Shown: positions 25,639 to 37,536 of the stretch, one piece after another
How the letters are laid out: every line of letters begins with the position of its first letter
How positions within the stretch are numbered: position 1 is the first letter of the stretch
Source of the DNA: Bugulina stolonifera
Taxonomy: Eukaryota; Bryozoa; Gymnolaemata; Cheilostomatida; Bugulidae
Direction: 5' to 3'
DNA length: 64,000 nucleotides
Assembly (NCBI GenBank): GCA_935421135.1
Contig: OW285193.1
Location: forward strand, 16,354,099-16,418,098
Position numbers and translations under genes: made by a program
Notes under the pieces: model-generated
Told to the model about the DNA's origin: nothing
What the model saw: only the letters and a program-made list of their open reading frames with translations
Databases searched by the model: none

Positions 25639-28600
25639 ATGGACTTGAAAGAATATTCTGGAAAAGGAAGTATCTATCTTCATTTAGCCAACAATCACAG
25701 ATACCTCACCGCACCCAAGGTGAGTAATGTAATTCATATAATATCTATACACGTATCTTTTTATACATTTAATTTAATTAATAACTCCGCTATACTAAAC
25801 TAAACCTATACAAGACAAAGCCATTTAGACTAATACTTCTCTATGACAGATGGCAGCGCAGTCCAAACTCCAAGTCTAGTTCAAATCTGGTTACTGAGAT
25901 AAGGATTTCAATATGGAAAAAGGTTCAGCCTCAGGTCCAATCTAAAGATTAGTTTAGAAGCTGATATGCTAGCCTCAGATTGTAGAAATTGGGCGGGCAA
26001 CTTTTGCCCTAATTATTCAACAGTCAAGCAGACGACACATGCTCAGTTATTTGGTTGGAGAGTTTGGAACTGAGGCTCTATTTTTGCAAGGCTTTGCACA
26101 CATACGTTTTTATACGATGGCCTGTGTGCCTTTTAGGAGGCGTACAGTCCTCCACCCTTTCCAATTGATATACCAGAATTTGAAGAGCTTCGTCATAAAG
26201 ATGAGCACCGATTTGGCTCAAATTGGAAGAGATACTTCTACTTAACAGAGGTAAGTGAATGGGACTGCCCACTTCTTGTGATGTATAAGTTGGTTTTTAA
26301 GCACATGTACAATTGTAGCTGCTTACTCTAACCTGGAAATTTGAATGGTTGTATTTATTATTAAAAAACATGATAATATTATAAGATTGTAGAATATGCT
26401 TATTATTGTGTGTAGACTACAGGTACAGCAATATGAATGTAATCTATGTCAAATTCCAAGCCACACTCATGTACTGTTCACAATATTCTGGATGTACTGC
26501 CAGATTGTTTGAAAAAGATTTATGACTTGTATAAACACCATTATTTCTAACTGCTTATGTTACAATACTACACTATGAATTGAGCTGGTGTGATATATTT
26601 GAAGGAATTCATATTCTTGAACCATGGGGCCTTGGGATGTACCTTGAAGGATTCATTAAATACCGCACAGGTAAGTCGACTAACTAGATACCCCGTAGGT
26701 AGCTATCATACTTATATGTATGCGAACATATAATGCCTTCCTGTACAAGTGCATGAACATAGTACCTGGTGTAGAACATGCATGTACATGATGGACAAAA
26801 TAAAAGTCTCGCTCAATGCTAGGCAGGGCATAATATAATATAAATATGTGACGTACATACAAGTACATGAATATCTAATGGGTTAATGGGTTATTTACCG
26901 TAGGCCTATGAAAGGTATATGGACAGTCAGCCAGTGAGGGTAAAGGATAGAGAACTTCTACCATTGCTCGCACATGTTACAAGAAAAATGGCCGACTTTA
27001 TTCGATGTAATCCAATAGATTTGTTCTTTACTGAAAACTGCACTGCTGGTATAAACACCATACTAAAGAGCTTAGCCTTCACTTCAGACGACACAATTCT
27101 AACTCTTAGTCTAGGTTATGGTGAGTGGCTTCGGCTTTTAATGTTATTCTAAATTTAAATGTCAACATATCTACATGGATGACAAGTTTTTCCTCTGAAG
27201 GAAAGGAGTGACAACTCCAACTTTTAACCATGGATATGTGGAAGTCTATTATAACTGCATAAGCATGCCCGTTATGTTACAGGAGCGATTGGGTTCGCTG
27301 TAGACATGGTTTGTCAGACTACTGGAGCTAAACATCGCAAGGTTGATATTAACCTACCTATAGCTAACCCACAGCAGGTAAACATTGAGGATATGCTCAC
27401 CATCCACCCAGTAATCTGCTAGATAGTAGCTGTATAATAGATCTCAGCTTACAGCAGTATCCACTTGTTATGATGGTGCTGACAAGTTCCAATAATAGTA
27501 GTGACCTACTGTATCATGGTGCTACTGACAATGGAAATAATATTTATGGAATGTGCATGTAGAATTCCTGTGTCAATCCCATTGTTATCTTGCTTTTATT
27601 TTTATTAGAACATCAATTATACTAATAGATAACAAATTTTACATATTTAAACATTTTTATAAATAATACTCACAAATTGTTGTTATTAGGGCACATATTA
27701 TTATAATAATTATTATTTGATAAAAGAAGGACATTATCATTATACATGTATTTGCAGATTGTTGATCAAGTCAAAGAGAGTTTATTTGATGGTGTAAAGT
27801 TGGCCATATTTGATCACATACCATCCAATGCTTCATTTATACTTCCTATAAAGGAGCTGATCAGTATATGTAAGGAAAGGTAAAAGAATCTATTTCTCCA
27901 TATTATACTGTTACCCAGTGACTGAGTAGTGGTGTTAGTAGGAACACAGCTGAAGTGTTCTTTGAAGTAAATAATTGTTTATTGCATGTAACTTTAATGT
28001 AACTTTATGTAAATTCACTTTTCTAGTTAAATGATATTTATATGAATGATAGGCTACAATTTATCACTTCAAATCCCCATGTTCCTTTATACCTACAATT
28101 ACTTTATATTATCATTGACCCGTAGAGACATTCTGGTGCTGATAGATGGAGCCCACTCATTGGGTCAGTTGGATCTCTCTATAACATCTTACGGGGCGGA
28201 TTTCTACGTCACAAACTGCCACAAATGGTTCAGTAACACCAGAGGCTCAGCAGTGGCATATGTTAGAAAAGAACTGCAGCCTTATATTAGACCTCTGGTG
28301 GTTTCCTGGGGGTACAACAGGGGATTCATAGCAGAGTTTGGATGGTCAGGTAAACCACTATATGAATGCATGAGAGAGAAAAAGAGTAAAGATAACTCCA
28401 AAATTGTACTTTTATGAGTGTACCATTTTGCTACACACTGCTAATAGTGTTATATTGCAGTGGCATATTGCAGTGGCATATTGCAGTGTATATTATAGGT
28501 ACACAGTACTACAGTCAGTATGTATCTCTACTCTCTACTCTCAACTTCTGGAATGCTGTTGGAGGTGAAGCTATAAGAGATTACTGTTCTACTACCGTCA

Positions 28601-29961
28601 AACAAGCAGGTACCACCTTACTTACATGTATCTTTAGTACATATTGAATGTATTCTTATAGTTTATTCGCTGGAATTTGTTTTGATGCTAATAAGTGTTA
28701 ACTTGCCTATTCTAGCTAACCATTGACATCTACCTGTCATTATTCATTACGTTGCACTTTACATTGTAAACTCTGTAGTATATTTGAGAGATAATGGGAT
28801 AGAATTGCTCTTGCATAATAGAGAGAGGACAACTCCAAACATTGTAGTATTCGCAACATACAGCATAGTAATTACAGTAGCAAAAGTAAATTTTGCATAT
28901 TTTAGTGAAACTCTGTTGTGAAGTGTGGGGAGTGTCACCAATATGCCCTGAAAGCATGATGGGTAAGTACTAGTACACTACAGAATAAAATAATATAGTG
29001 TATATATAATGAAGAAATAACAGTACAGTGCTACACGTACATGTACATACTATGTGTTTTTTACGATTATTGTGTTCCTCTAAGAATAGTCGAAGTATAC
29101 AGGATGCAATTACTCATTATGTGAAGAGTTTCAGTAGCTGCGATGAGGTATTGTTTTATTATTGCAGTACACCTACAAACTTGTACAATTTGGAATGTAC
29201 GGGTATAATATACAGTGGAACTTGCTTAATTCAAACTCCAAGGGGCCAATTGGTTCGAATTATCCAAGGTTGAATTAAGCAAGTTCCACCGTAATGCACT
29301 TTGAAGTTATCCTCTCTATTTTGCTGCTGAGTAAAGAGAGAGGGCAACTACTGCTAACATGCATTTATCAAGTCCTGTGTTGTTTGTAAATTAGTTGAAA
29401 TTTTGTTGCATGTTGCAGCAATGTCAAGACCTTGCTCAGTTTTACTCAACTGTTTTACAGGCTCGATGGCATTGATCAAATTACCCAAGCCTCTAAATGA
29501 CTCGGACTGGAAACCAGAAGGAGAGAAACTAGACCTCATTGTCGACTGCCTTCACTTTGAACATAAAATTGAGGTAATACAATATCTGCGTGTATCAGTT
29601 CTATAACTAGTGTCTGACTTACCATGAGGTAGTAGATTTCTTTTCCATTGTATTATCACATTGAATTAGTACCGTTTACTATGACTGAATGATTAGTTTC
29701 TAGTAGCCAAGCAATAGATGGATTGGCTTGTGACCATGTGACTTTCTAACCTTGTTTTATAGTTGATCTGTTTTACACTGAGGAGTTTCTGCGTAGGTTC
29801 CTGTGAGGAAGATTGGAGACACTTTGTATGTCCGTCTATCCTGTCATATTTATAATCAGATGTCAGACTTTGAGAAGTTGTCTTCTGCTGTTCTAAACAT
29901 CTGTGAGAGGAGAGACGATCTAAGGGACTACAACTCCAAGTTTGACAGAATTCCACAATAA
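25639..29961 (+). CDS. Class V PLP aminotransferase, isopenicillin-N-epimerase-like, copy 1 (11 exons)
   Basis: Exons: 25639-25719, 26137-26250, 26605-26670, 26904-27120, 27283-27377, 27758-27879, 28126-28349, 28499-28609, 28906-28962, 29461-29573, 29797-29961, giving 454 residues with closed phases. The fold-type I core is clear: FLNHGALG near the N-terminus, FTENCTAGINT, the pyridine-binding aspartate in LIDGAHSLGQLD (about residue 239) and the Schiff-base lysine in TNCHKWF (about residue 265). Such proteins include cysteine desulfurases, epimerases and ergothioneine or hercynylcysteine lyase-type enzymes. The exact reaction is not predictable here. No signal peptide is seen. The acceptor of exon 10 was chosen by comparison with the paralogue on the opposite strand. 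The two genes are tail to tail. Confidence 0.88.
29213..29291. mobile_element. 79-bp MITE with TA target site
   Basis: Terminal inverted repeats of about 22 bp (CAGTGGAACTTGCTTAATTC at the left, its near-perfect complement at the right) are flanked by TA on both sides (29211-29212, 29292-29293). The TA duplication and CAGTGGAAC ends fit a non-autonomous Tc1/mariner or pogo-type element. It sits in intron 9 of aminotransferase copy 1. The matching intron of copy 2 shows no such element. Confidence 0.75.
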
Positions 29962-30948
29962 TGGTATTCCCTTTCCTGTTTATACTCTACAGTACAGTCA
30001 TATAGTATGACTGTACTGTATATTATACTAAACTGCTTGTGTACATTGTATAGTTACAATATAAGGTGTCTTCGCGACCTGAACTTCAGACCCAGGCCGA
30101 TTTACGAAAATATTTTCCGGCACACATCTGTCACAGAGTCGCGAACACACCGGCCTGGGCCGAAAACAAAATCCTCGTTTTCGCGCGAAGAAATCAGGTG
30201 TGCCGATGAGCTAGGGATGGTTCTAGGGATGGTTTCGTCCGGCCAAGCAAAATCCCAGGTCAATAGCCCTTCTGGCGTTGGTCGGACGGCCATCTTGTGA
30301 TTTTTATTTGCGACCTGGGTCCGTCCAAGAGGTCGCGAAGACACCTATAGGGCCTAGTGTGTAAAAGCATTAAGAGCAGGCAACTTCCAATTATAGTCAA
30401 AATCAATGGTTTATCTAGTAATTCTTATTTCTGTTTGCCTGGTTTAGCAAGTTAAAATTGTTTAAGAAGACCACCATGATTGGATTGGTTAAAGTGAGCC
30501 TAAATAGGAAGCCATATACAAGCATATGCTTATGTGTGAAATAAACCAAAGACATTGATCCTGGTATATAACACCCCTATGCTATTGCTAAGGAAATTCT
30601 GAGAACTTAGTCAATATTAGCTGATATTTTTTACTAACATGATTTATATCACATCAGATTTTAAATATACTAATGCATTAATAATTACTTCATCAGCAAA
30701 GTTGTGGAAAATAATTGATTAAATTACTGTATATGTAGGCCTACAACGTATATACTAATATTTGATATACACATATGCATGCAGCCGGTGTATATTGCAT
30801 AAAACAGGCAGTATTTATAATACAAAAAATACATATTCTGTAATTTTTATCAAATAGCCAGACGACATTGTAATCAACTATAAAACCAATATTATTTAGC
30901 CTTGTTCCAGGTTTTCACGTTTTCTAGATTCATAGGCGATCTCTCAGT
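29962..30948. other. Spacer between the two convergent aminotransferase genes
   Basis: This 1-kb region separates the stop codons of the two paralogues. It contains a 283-bp MITE (30064-30346) and otherwise AT-rich DNA in which I see no gene. The 3' untranslated regions of both genes must lie here. Confidence 0.6.
30064..30346. mobile_element. 283-bp GC-rich MITE with 17-bp perfect TIRs
   Basis: The ends AGGTGTCTTCGCGACCT and its exact reverse complement are followed on both sides, after eight unlike bases, by a second matching block GACCCAGG. A 3-bp direct duplication ATA flanks it (30061-30063 and 30347-30349), as expected for PIF/Harbinger-type elements. It is much richer in CpG than its surroundings. 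It has no transposase and is non-autonomous. Confidence 0.82.
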
Positions 30949-33900
30949 CTACCAAGGTACGGTTGAAGGTATCTTGTCAAAGTTGGAGTTGTAGTCCCTT
31001 AGATCGTCTCTCATCTCACAGATGTTTAGAACAGCAGAAGACAAATTCTCAAAGTCTGACATCTGGTTATAGACATGACAGGATAGTCGGACATACAGAG
31101 TGTCTCCAATTTTTCGAATTGGTGCCTAAAAATATTTGAGCAATGAATGTAACATTGTTCAGTCACCAACTTGTTGGAGTTTATGGGGTGAAAAAGCCTC
31201 TCTGAGATTATTAATATCTACATATAAGTGTTCTAGGCCATAGTGTTTTACTATCTTAGCCAATTTAGTTGTTTGATAAGGCCAGAGTTGTTTGGTAAAG
31301 CCACAGTTACTTGCCAACATAAATAGTGCTGAATATAAGGAGAGGGTTTGTAGGTAAGAAGATACTTTGTCATCTGTAAAGTATTAATCTTGTAACCTTA
31401 GTTAACTTGAAAGAATGTAGATACTCACCTCAATCTTGTGTTCAAAGTAGAGGCAGTCAACTACCAGGTCTTTCTTCACTCCGTCAGGTTTCCACTCTGT
31501 ATCATTCAAAGCATCAGGGAGTCTCACCAGAGCCATCATTCCTATCATGGTTAAATATAAATACATGTAGGTTAATCAAGACAAAGAGGAATCACTCAAT
31601 GATAATACCCTCTCTCACCAAATACGTCCAATTTGGCTGTCCCAACGTTCCGTGATTTACTCTCTCGCCTACTGGTATTTTGGATAGCCGTTCGACTGTT
31701 TGACACAACTCCTTACTTTTTCCGGAGGCATTTGAAGGGGAGGGACAGTTTTTGGCCGGAGTGATTTCTCTTTCCTTTTACCCTCTTTGACCAAGATACA
31801 GTTTTAGCTACTGGCATGCAACAATTATTTTTAAAAAATCTATTGAAACAGTGAGAGGGTAACTCCATAATTTAAATCATGCTTGCTTGCTACTGAAAGC
31901 TGATTCCTAGGTATGTGTTAATTAACCTAAATTGTATTGCATTACAGTAAGTTATGCTAGCATGATAAGATCAATTTCACATGACAATGGATGGTACAAA
32001 ACAGTAAATACAGAAATACAGTATGCAGTGTAAGCTGCCAAGAAAATGTACTATTCATAAATGTAACAGATCAGTAATTAGTGTAAAGTTACTAGAGAGT
32101 TTAGTATTACTTGCATACAAACCTGTCATATCTTCAGGGCAAACTGGGTCAACCTTCCATGCTTCACAGCAAAGTTTCGCTACAGTAAAGGAGCACACTA
32201 AGTTGTACATGATCTACATATTGTAGCTGAATCACATATCATATAGTTATTATTCACAGATGGAGATGTAGTGATGCTTAAACCATATTAGTACAGGGTA
32301 GTGCCAGTATTAGACTAATGTAACAAGACATCATTCTGTCTGGGAAGAGTTTAAATAGAAAATCTCTTTTCTGCTACCTCCATGATATACTTAGAATTGC
32401 TTAATTTTTACGGTGTGACACTTGGATAACATCATACATGGCAGACATGCATGGGGCTGTGCTATGTCCTTTTATGGTGATATATTATGTACAAGTACCT
32501 GCTTGTTTGACAGTAGTAGAGCAGTAATCTCTTATAGCTTCTCCTCCAACAGCATTCCAGAAGTTGAGAGTAGAAAGTAGAGATACATACTGACTGTAGT
32601 ACTGTGTACCTATAATATAACACTGTTATCGCAATGGTACATATCATAAAAGTATAATTTTGGAGTTATCTTCACTCTTTCTCTCTCTCTCGTACATTCA
32701 TATAGTGGTTTACCTGACCATCCAAACTCCGCTATGAATCCTCTGTTGTATCCCCAGGAAACCACCAGAGGTCTAATATAAGGCTGCAGTTCTTTTCTAA
32801 CGTATGCCACTGCTGAGCCTCTGGTGTTACTGAACCATTTGTGGCAGTTTGTGACGTAGAAATCCGCCCCGTAAGATGTTATAGAGAGATCTAACTGACC
32901 CAAAGAATGGGCTCCATCTATCAGCACCAGAATGTCTCTACAGGTCAATGATAATATAAAGTAATTTTAGGTACAAAGGAACATGGGAAGTTGAAGTGAT
33001 CAATCGTAGCCTACCATTCATATAAATATCATTTAACTAGAAAAGTGAATTTACACAAAGTTACATAAACAATTATTTACTTCAAAGAACACTTCAGCTG
33101 TGTTCCTACACTAACACCACTACTCAGTCACTAGGTAACAGTTTATGGAGAAATTGATACTTCACCTTTCCTTACATATACTGATCAGCTCCTTTATAGG
33201 AAGTATAAATGAAGCATTGGATGGTATGTGATCAAATATGGCCAACTTTACACCATCAAATAAACCTTCAGCCACAGCATCCACAATCTAAAAGGGGATA
33301 ATACTCTTGCTCATGTTTTAGCTTTGAAGTATTGAAAATGAAATAGTTTTTTTGACAACTGCATGTATAACTAGACTTTCAATAGAATGTACAAACATTA
33401 AAGAGGCTACACTTTTGTCTTGGGCCTGCTATGAACGTGTGATAAAATCCTTCACCTGTCCAGAACTGGACACTGGCAAATTGACTTCTATGACGTGATG
33501 TTTAGCTCCAGTTTTCTCACATATGAGATCAACAGCGAACCCGACAGCACCTGAAGTAAAAATGAATTTATGAATTATTTTGAATTAAATAAGTTTTGAA
33601 TACATTTTAAACAAATTATATGCAATGTTGCATTGTTAGATGTGTATGTACCAGGTAATATAGTCTACATGCAGACGCTTATCAAACTTATAATATAACT
33701 CAACAACTCTGATGTTCAAACAGGGTGGTTGTTTTATAAACTGATCTGTATAAGTTTATATATATGTACATGTCAGTATTATTATGATTTATGGCTACTG
33801 CTTACCATATCCTAGACTTAGAGTTAGAATGGTGTCTCCTGGACCAAAGTCTAAGCTACGCAAAATGGTGTTTATTCCTGCACTGCAGTTTTCAATGAAG

Positions 33901-34835
33901 AAAATATCGGTAGCGTCACACTTGATGTAGTCAGCCATCTTTCTTTTTACATGACTCAACAATGGCACCATCTCTCTGTCGACTGCACGCAATGGTTGAC
34001 TATCCATATATCTTTCATAGGCCTAAGGTAACAGAACCATTTACATGCTGTTTATGTAAAAATTTATAATCATAATTATATTATGCAGCAACATCATTCT
34101 GATAATTAATGTCTAAGGTCAAAAAAAGGTAATAGAGCTACTCGACCTGTTATTGTAACATTAACTTACGTGAGCAACACCGAGCGACTGCTTCAGCGAA
34201 CATCCCAAAGCTCCATGGTTCAGGAAAACAAACTCCTAAAACATGTTATTATGCATGTACAATCACAATAACACATACATGTATTTATACAACATGTAAA
34301 TAACAACAAAGCATATTCCTTTACATCACCATAGTACTTGTAGGGCTAGAAGGTGAGGTTAGTAGCTTGGGGAGATTCGACAGAAGTAGTTGTCCTCTCT
34401 TTTGTTTGTATTGAATAGGAACTCATCACAAAGATAGTAAAAGGAAAGATGGTTCTCTCAATGATAATACCCTGTCCCACCAAATACGGCTGTCCTGGTG
34501 ATCCATTACGAATCTAAGATTTGAAATTTGATATTCAAAGTTTCTGTAGTCATAGTGCTAGGGCTAGTATTGCTATGGTACTGGTTGATTATGCTGCTCT
34601 TACATGGTAAATAGGAGTCTGACCACAGCATATGTTTTACCTCAGACACTGGAAAGTACTTCTTCCAGCTTTCACCAAACTCATGGCACTCCTGATCTTT
34701 AAGTTCTTCAAATTCTGGAATATCTACGGGTATGGGAGGCGGTTTGTATCCCTCCTCTGGAGCTGTGAGATAGCGAGCCACATTTGATAAATGAAGATTT
34801 ATGTCTCCTTTACCAAAGTATTCAGACAAATCCAT
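30949..34835 (-). CDS. Class V PLP aminotransferase, isopenicillin-N-epimerase-like, copy 2 (10 exons)
   Basis: Exons in transcript order: 34641-34835, 34170-34235, 33806-34022, 33456-33550, 33166-33287, 32714-32937, 32499-32609, 32123-32179, 31429-31541, 30949-31125, giving 458 residues with closed phases. It is an inverted paralogue of the gene at 25639-29961. Eight internal exons have identical lengths (66, 217, 95, 122, 224, 111, 57, 113), and exon 6 is almost identical at the protein level, including the cofactor lysine (about residue 265) in TNCHKWF. Copy 1 splits the first 65 residues over two exons, whereas here they are one exon of 195 bases, so an intron was lost or gained. The last exon is 12 bases longer. 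Both copies keep all active-site motifs and look functional. The enzymatic reaction is unknown. Confidence 0.88.
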
Positions 34836-36267
34836 CTTAATGTAGATGCCAAAGACAAACTTCTGGATCTAATGATATATAAAATGCACACTGTAGCTGC
34901 ATTCCTTGCCACCATGACATGCCAGTCAAGTCATGAGTTGAATTTTAGTAGCTTTGAATTGCTCCTTACTGCAGATACACATATAGTTGTAAGGGTGGAA
35001 TGGCATCTGAATTTTATTAAATAAATGCTGGCAGATTCTTCTACTGTTACACTGTAGATGTTCACAGTTCACACATGACTAGTTTTTGAGTTAGGTGCAG
35101 AAGTGGAGAAATTTGAGATAGCCTTTGTTCTTCGCCAAAAATGAAGTAGGAGAAGTTGTCTTCTCTATATTTTGCTGGTTGACCGCCCTTACCCCAAACC
35201 CCAATCACAAACAAGGAACTAAGACTATCTAAATTTCTCCACTACTGTACCTAATTGTAGTTTTCCAGTATCACATCTCGTAGAGCTGTACATAAAATGT
35301 TAGTTACTGTGAAAATTTGTGACAACCTATGTATGCATGTATATGATGTTCTGTATGGACTGCAATAATAGCTGCTGAAATGATCACACTAAAGAATTTA
35401 GTTGTGGATAGAATAATTGTCCTGATAATTAATATTGTATTGTTGACAATGCAAGGGGGAGGGTCCAGACTCTCCTCATTATACCTTAAACACTTTTGTA
35501 ACAATTTACAGTCCATTAAAATGTGAAAATTCTAGATTGTTGAACTTTTTTGGGTGATACAACTTGGGTGGGAATATGTCAGCTTTATAGCTTCCCATCA
35601 GCTTTATAAAGTTAGAGTAAAAGGACTACAGAACTGTGGAGTCTAGCAAGCCTTGCCTGGTGAGTGAACATTCTGTAAGACAAATTCAAAAGTTTTCTTG
35701 AGACTTTTGGCATGAGAAATGAAAGCAGATGTTTGTCATAGATGTACTGGAACCAACCCAGCACTTATAATATAATCATTATAGTCACATGTACACCTGC
35801 TGCTACATACATTTTCACTTCATGTAATAGTTAGTTGGGTTGTCAAAGCATGGGACACAACACAAGGGAGATTACTGACTCATGTATAGCAGCAAAGATT
35901 GCATACAGTGTAGGTTATAGGCAGCGAATGTAAATCATGGTAAGATGATTTTAATTGTAGACAAACATTTGTGCAAGATATGCAGTCGACTGCCATGTGT
36001 GCTTGTAACCCTTTCGTCAGCTTGTGTTAAACTGATTGAGATCCAATATTATTTATGATGAAAATAACAGACAATCTTACCTGTGAAGTGGATCCAACAG
36101 CAAGCACCTAGTCAGAGTGACAGTTGATAGTAAAAGGTGTGGAGTAACAGCTCAGTTACTTGGAGTAACAGTAACAGTGTGACAGCTTGAGGTTAGAGCC
36201 ACAAACACAGTAGAGGGCTTTCAATTACTTTTCAATTATGGGAGCATTTCATACAAACTGGTTCAAT
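34836..36267. other. Intergenic region upstream of aminotransferase copy 2
   Basis: It should hold the minus-strand promoter of the aminotransferase gene. A 158-bp MITE lies at 35094-35251. No protein-coding exon was recognised. Open frames here have no family resemblance. Confidence 0.5.
35094..35251. mobile_element. 158-bp MITE with about 28-bp imperfect TIRs
   Basis: The left end GGTGCAGAAGTGGAGAAATT matches the complement of the right end with two mismatches, and the match continues into AGATAG. TA flanks both ends (35092-35093 and 35252-35253), which fits Tc1/mariner-type insertion. No coding capacity. Confidence 0.72.
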
Positions 36268-37536
36268 TACAGAATAATAAGTGAAAGTGTTTCCTATTAT
36301 CTGTGAAATGAAAAGAAATAGCAAAATTCCTAACAAAAGTCCCAAACAAACCTGGGTATACAAATGTACATGTAAAATCTATTGCAGGTGTTCATATACT
36401 CAGTCACTGAGATAGTCTATGGTCTATAAGCTCTATCAAACCAGATAGCCTCAGGCCCATCCTAAACCAGATAGCCTCAGGCCCATCCAGTTTGAACGTT
36501 CTCTAAAGTTTAGACTAAACTCCAGACTATTTATTTTTGAAAGTTCATCAAACAAGAAACTATTTTTTCAAGAATCAGCTATCAGTGTAAGGTTAATTTA
36601 TTTTACTAATCTTCTTTATAACTAATAGTGATCATAACTATATCCATCAGCATCTATGCACAGCCTCTCCATACAGAAAGAGAAAGTTTCATGATAAAAT
36701 TAAAATATATTTGTGGTATGAGTATTGGTAGACTATGCTTCAATTATATAAAAGTTATAACTAGTGGCAGAGGCCTTTTTACTATAAGGCAATTTTACAG
36801 TCAGAACTTGATTGAGACTACACCCATAAGCAAAACAAAACAAGATAGTTTTTAATAACCTAATAAAGTAGGTCTGGCTCAAAGCTGGCTCTGGTCTGGC
36901 CTATATATACATGTACATGTAGGTGTGGTCTATATAATATAATATGAGGTGAAATACTAGAAAACAGATTAAAAAATCATTATGCTCGCTGCATTCAGTT
37001 AAACGTTAGAATAACACAATTTCTAATAATATTCAAAATTCAAAGTATAAAATTGATTAGATAATAAATACTATGCTAAAGTTTAAGATAATACTCTAAC
37101 AGATACTGTATTGTTGTATCTTTGAGTGAAATTCAAATTCTATGGTGCTGATAAGATTATTATAATTATTATATAATATAGGAATGAAACATGGTTGAAA
37201 CTGTGAGTGAATGTTTATACTCTTTGTGATGTAATAATGGATCTGAATATCTCATGAGTTTAATGGTCTTTGCTGTTTCCAGTACAAATTGTGATTACAG
37301 GAAGTCAGTTGATTCTTCATCTAAAATAATATAAATATGATTTAGAATACAGTGGCAGGTTGAAACAGGATATAACAGTAAATGTGAAAATAGTCTTTGT
37401 TGAAACAATTGAAATCGGAGAAGTTGTCTTAGTTGTTTACTTTTGAGTAGCCCCTAATCCACTTGCCTCAAACATGAATCTCAGTCTATCAAAGTAGTTA
37501 TGTGTATAATATGCATAGAATTATCAATATTCTATA

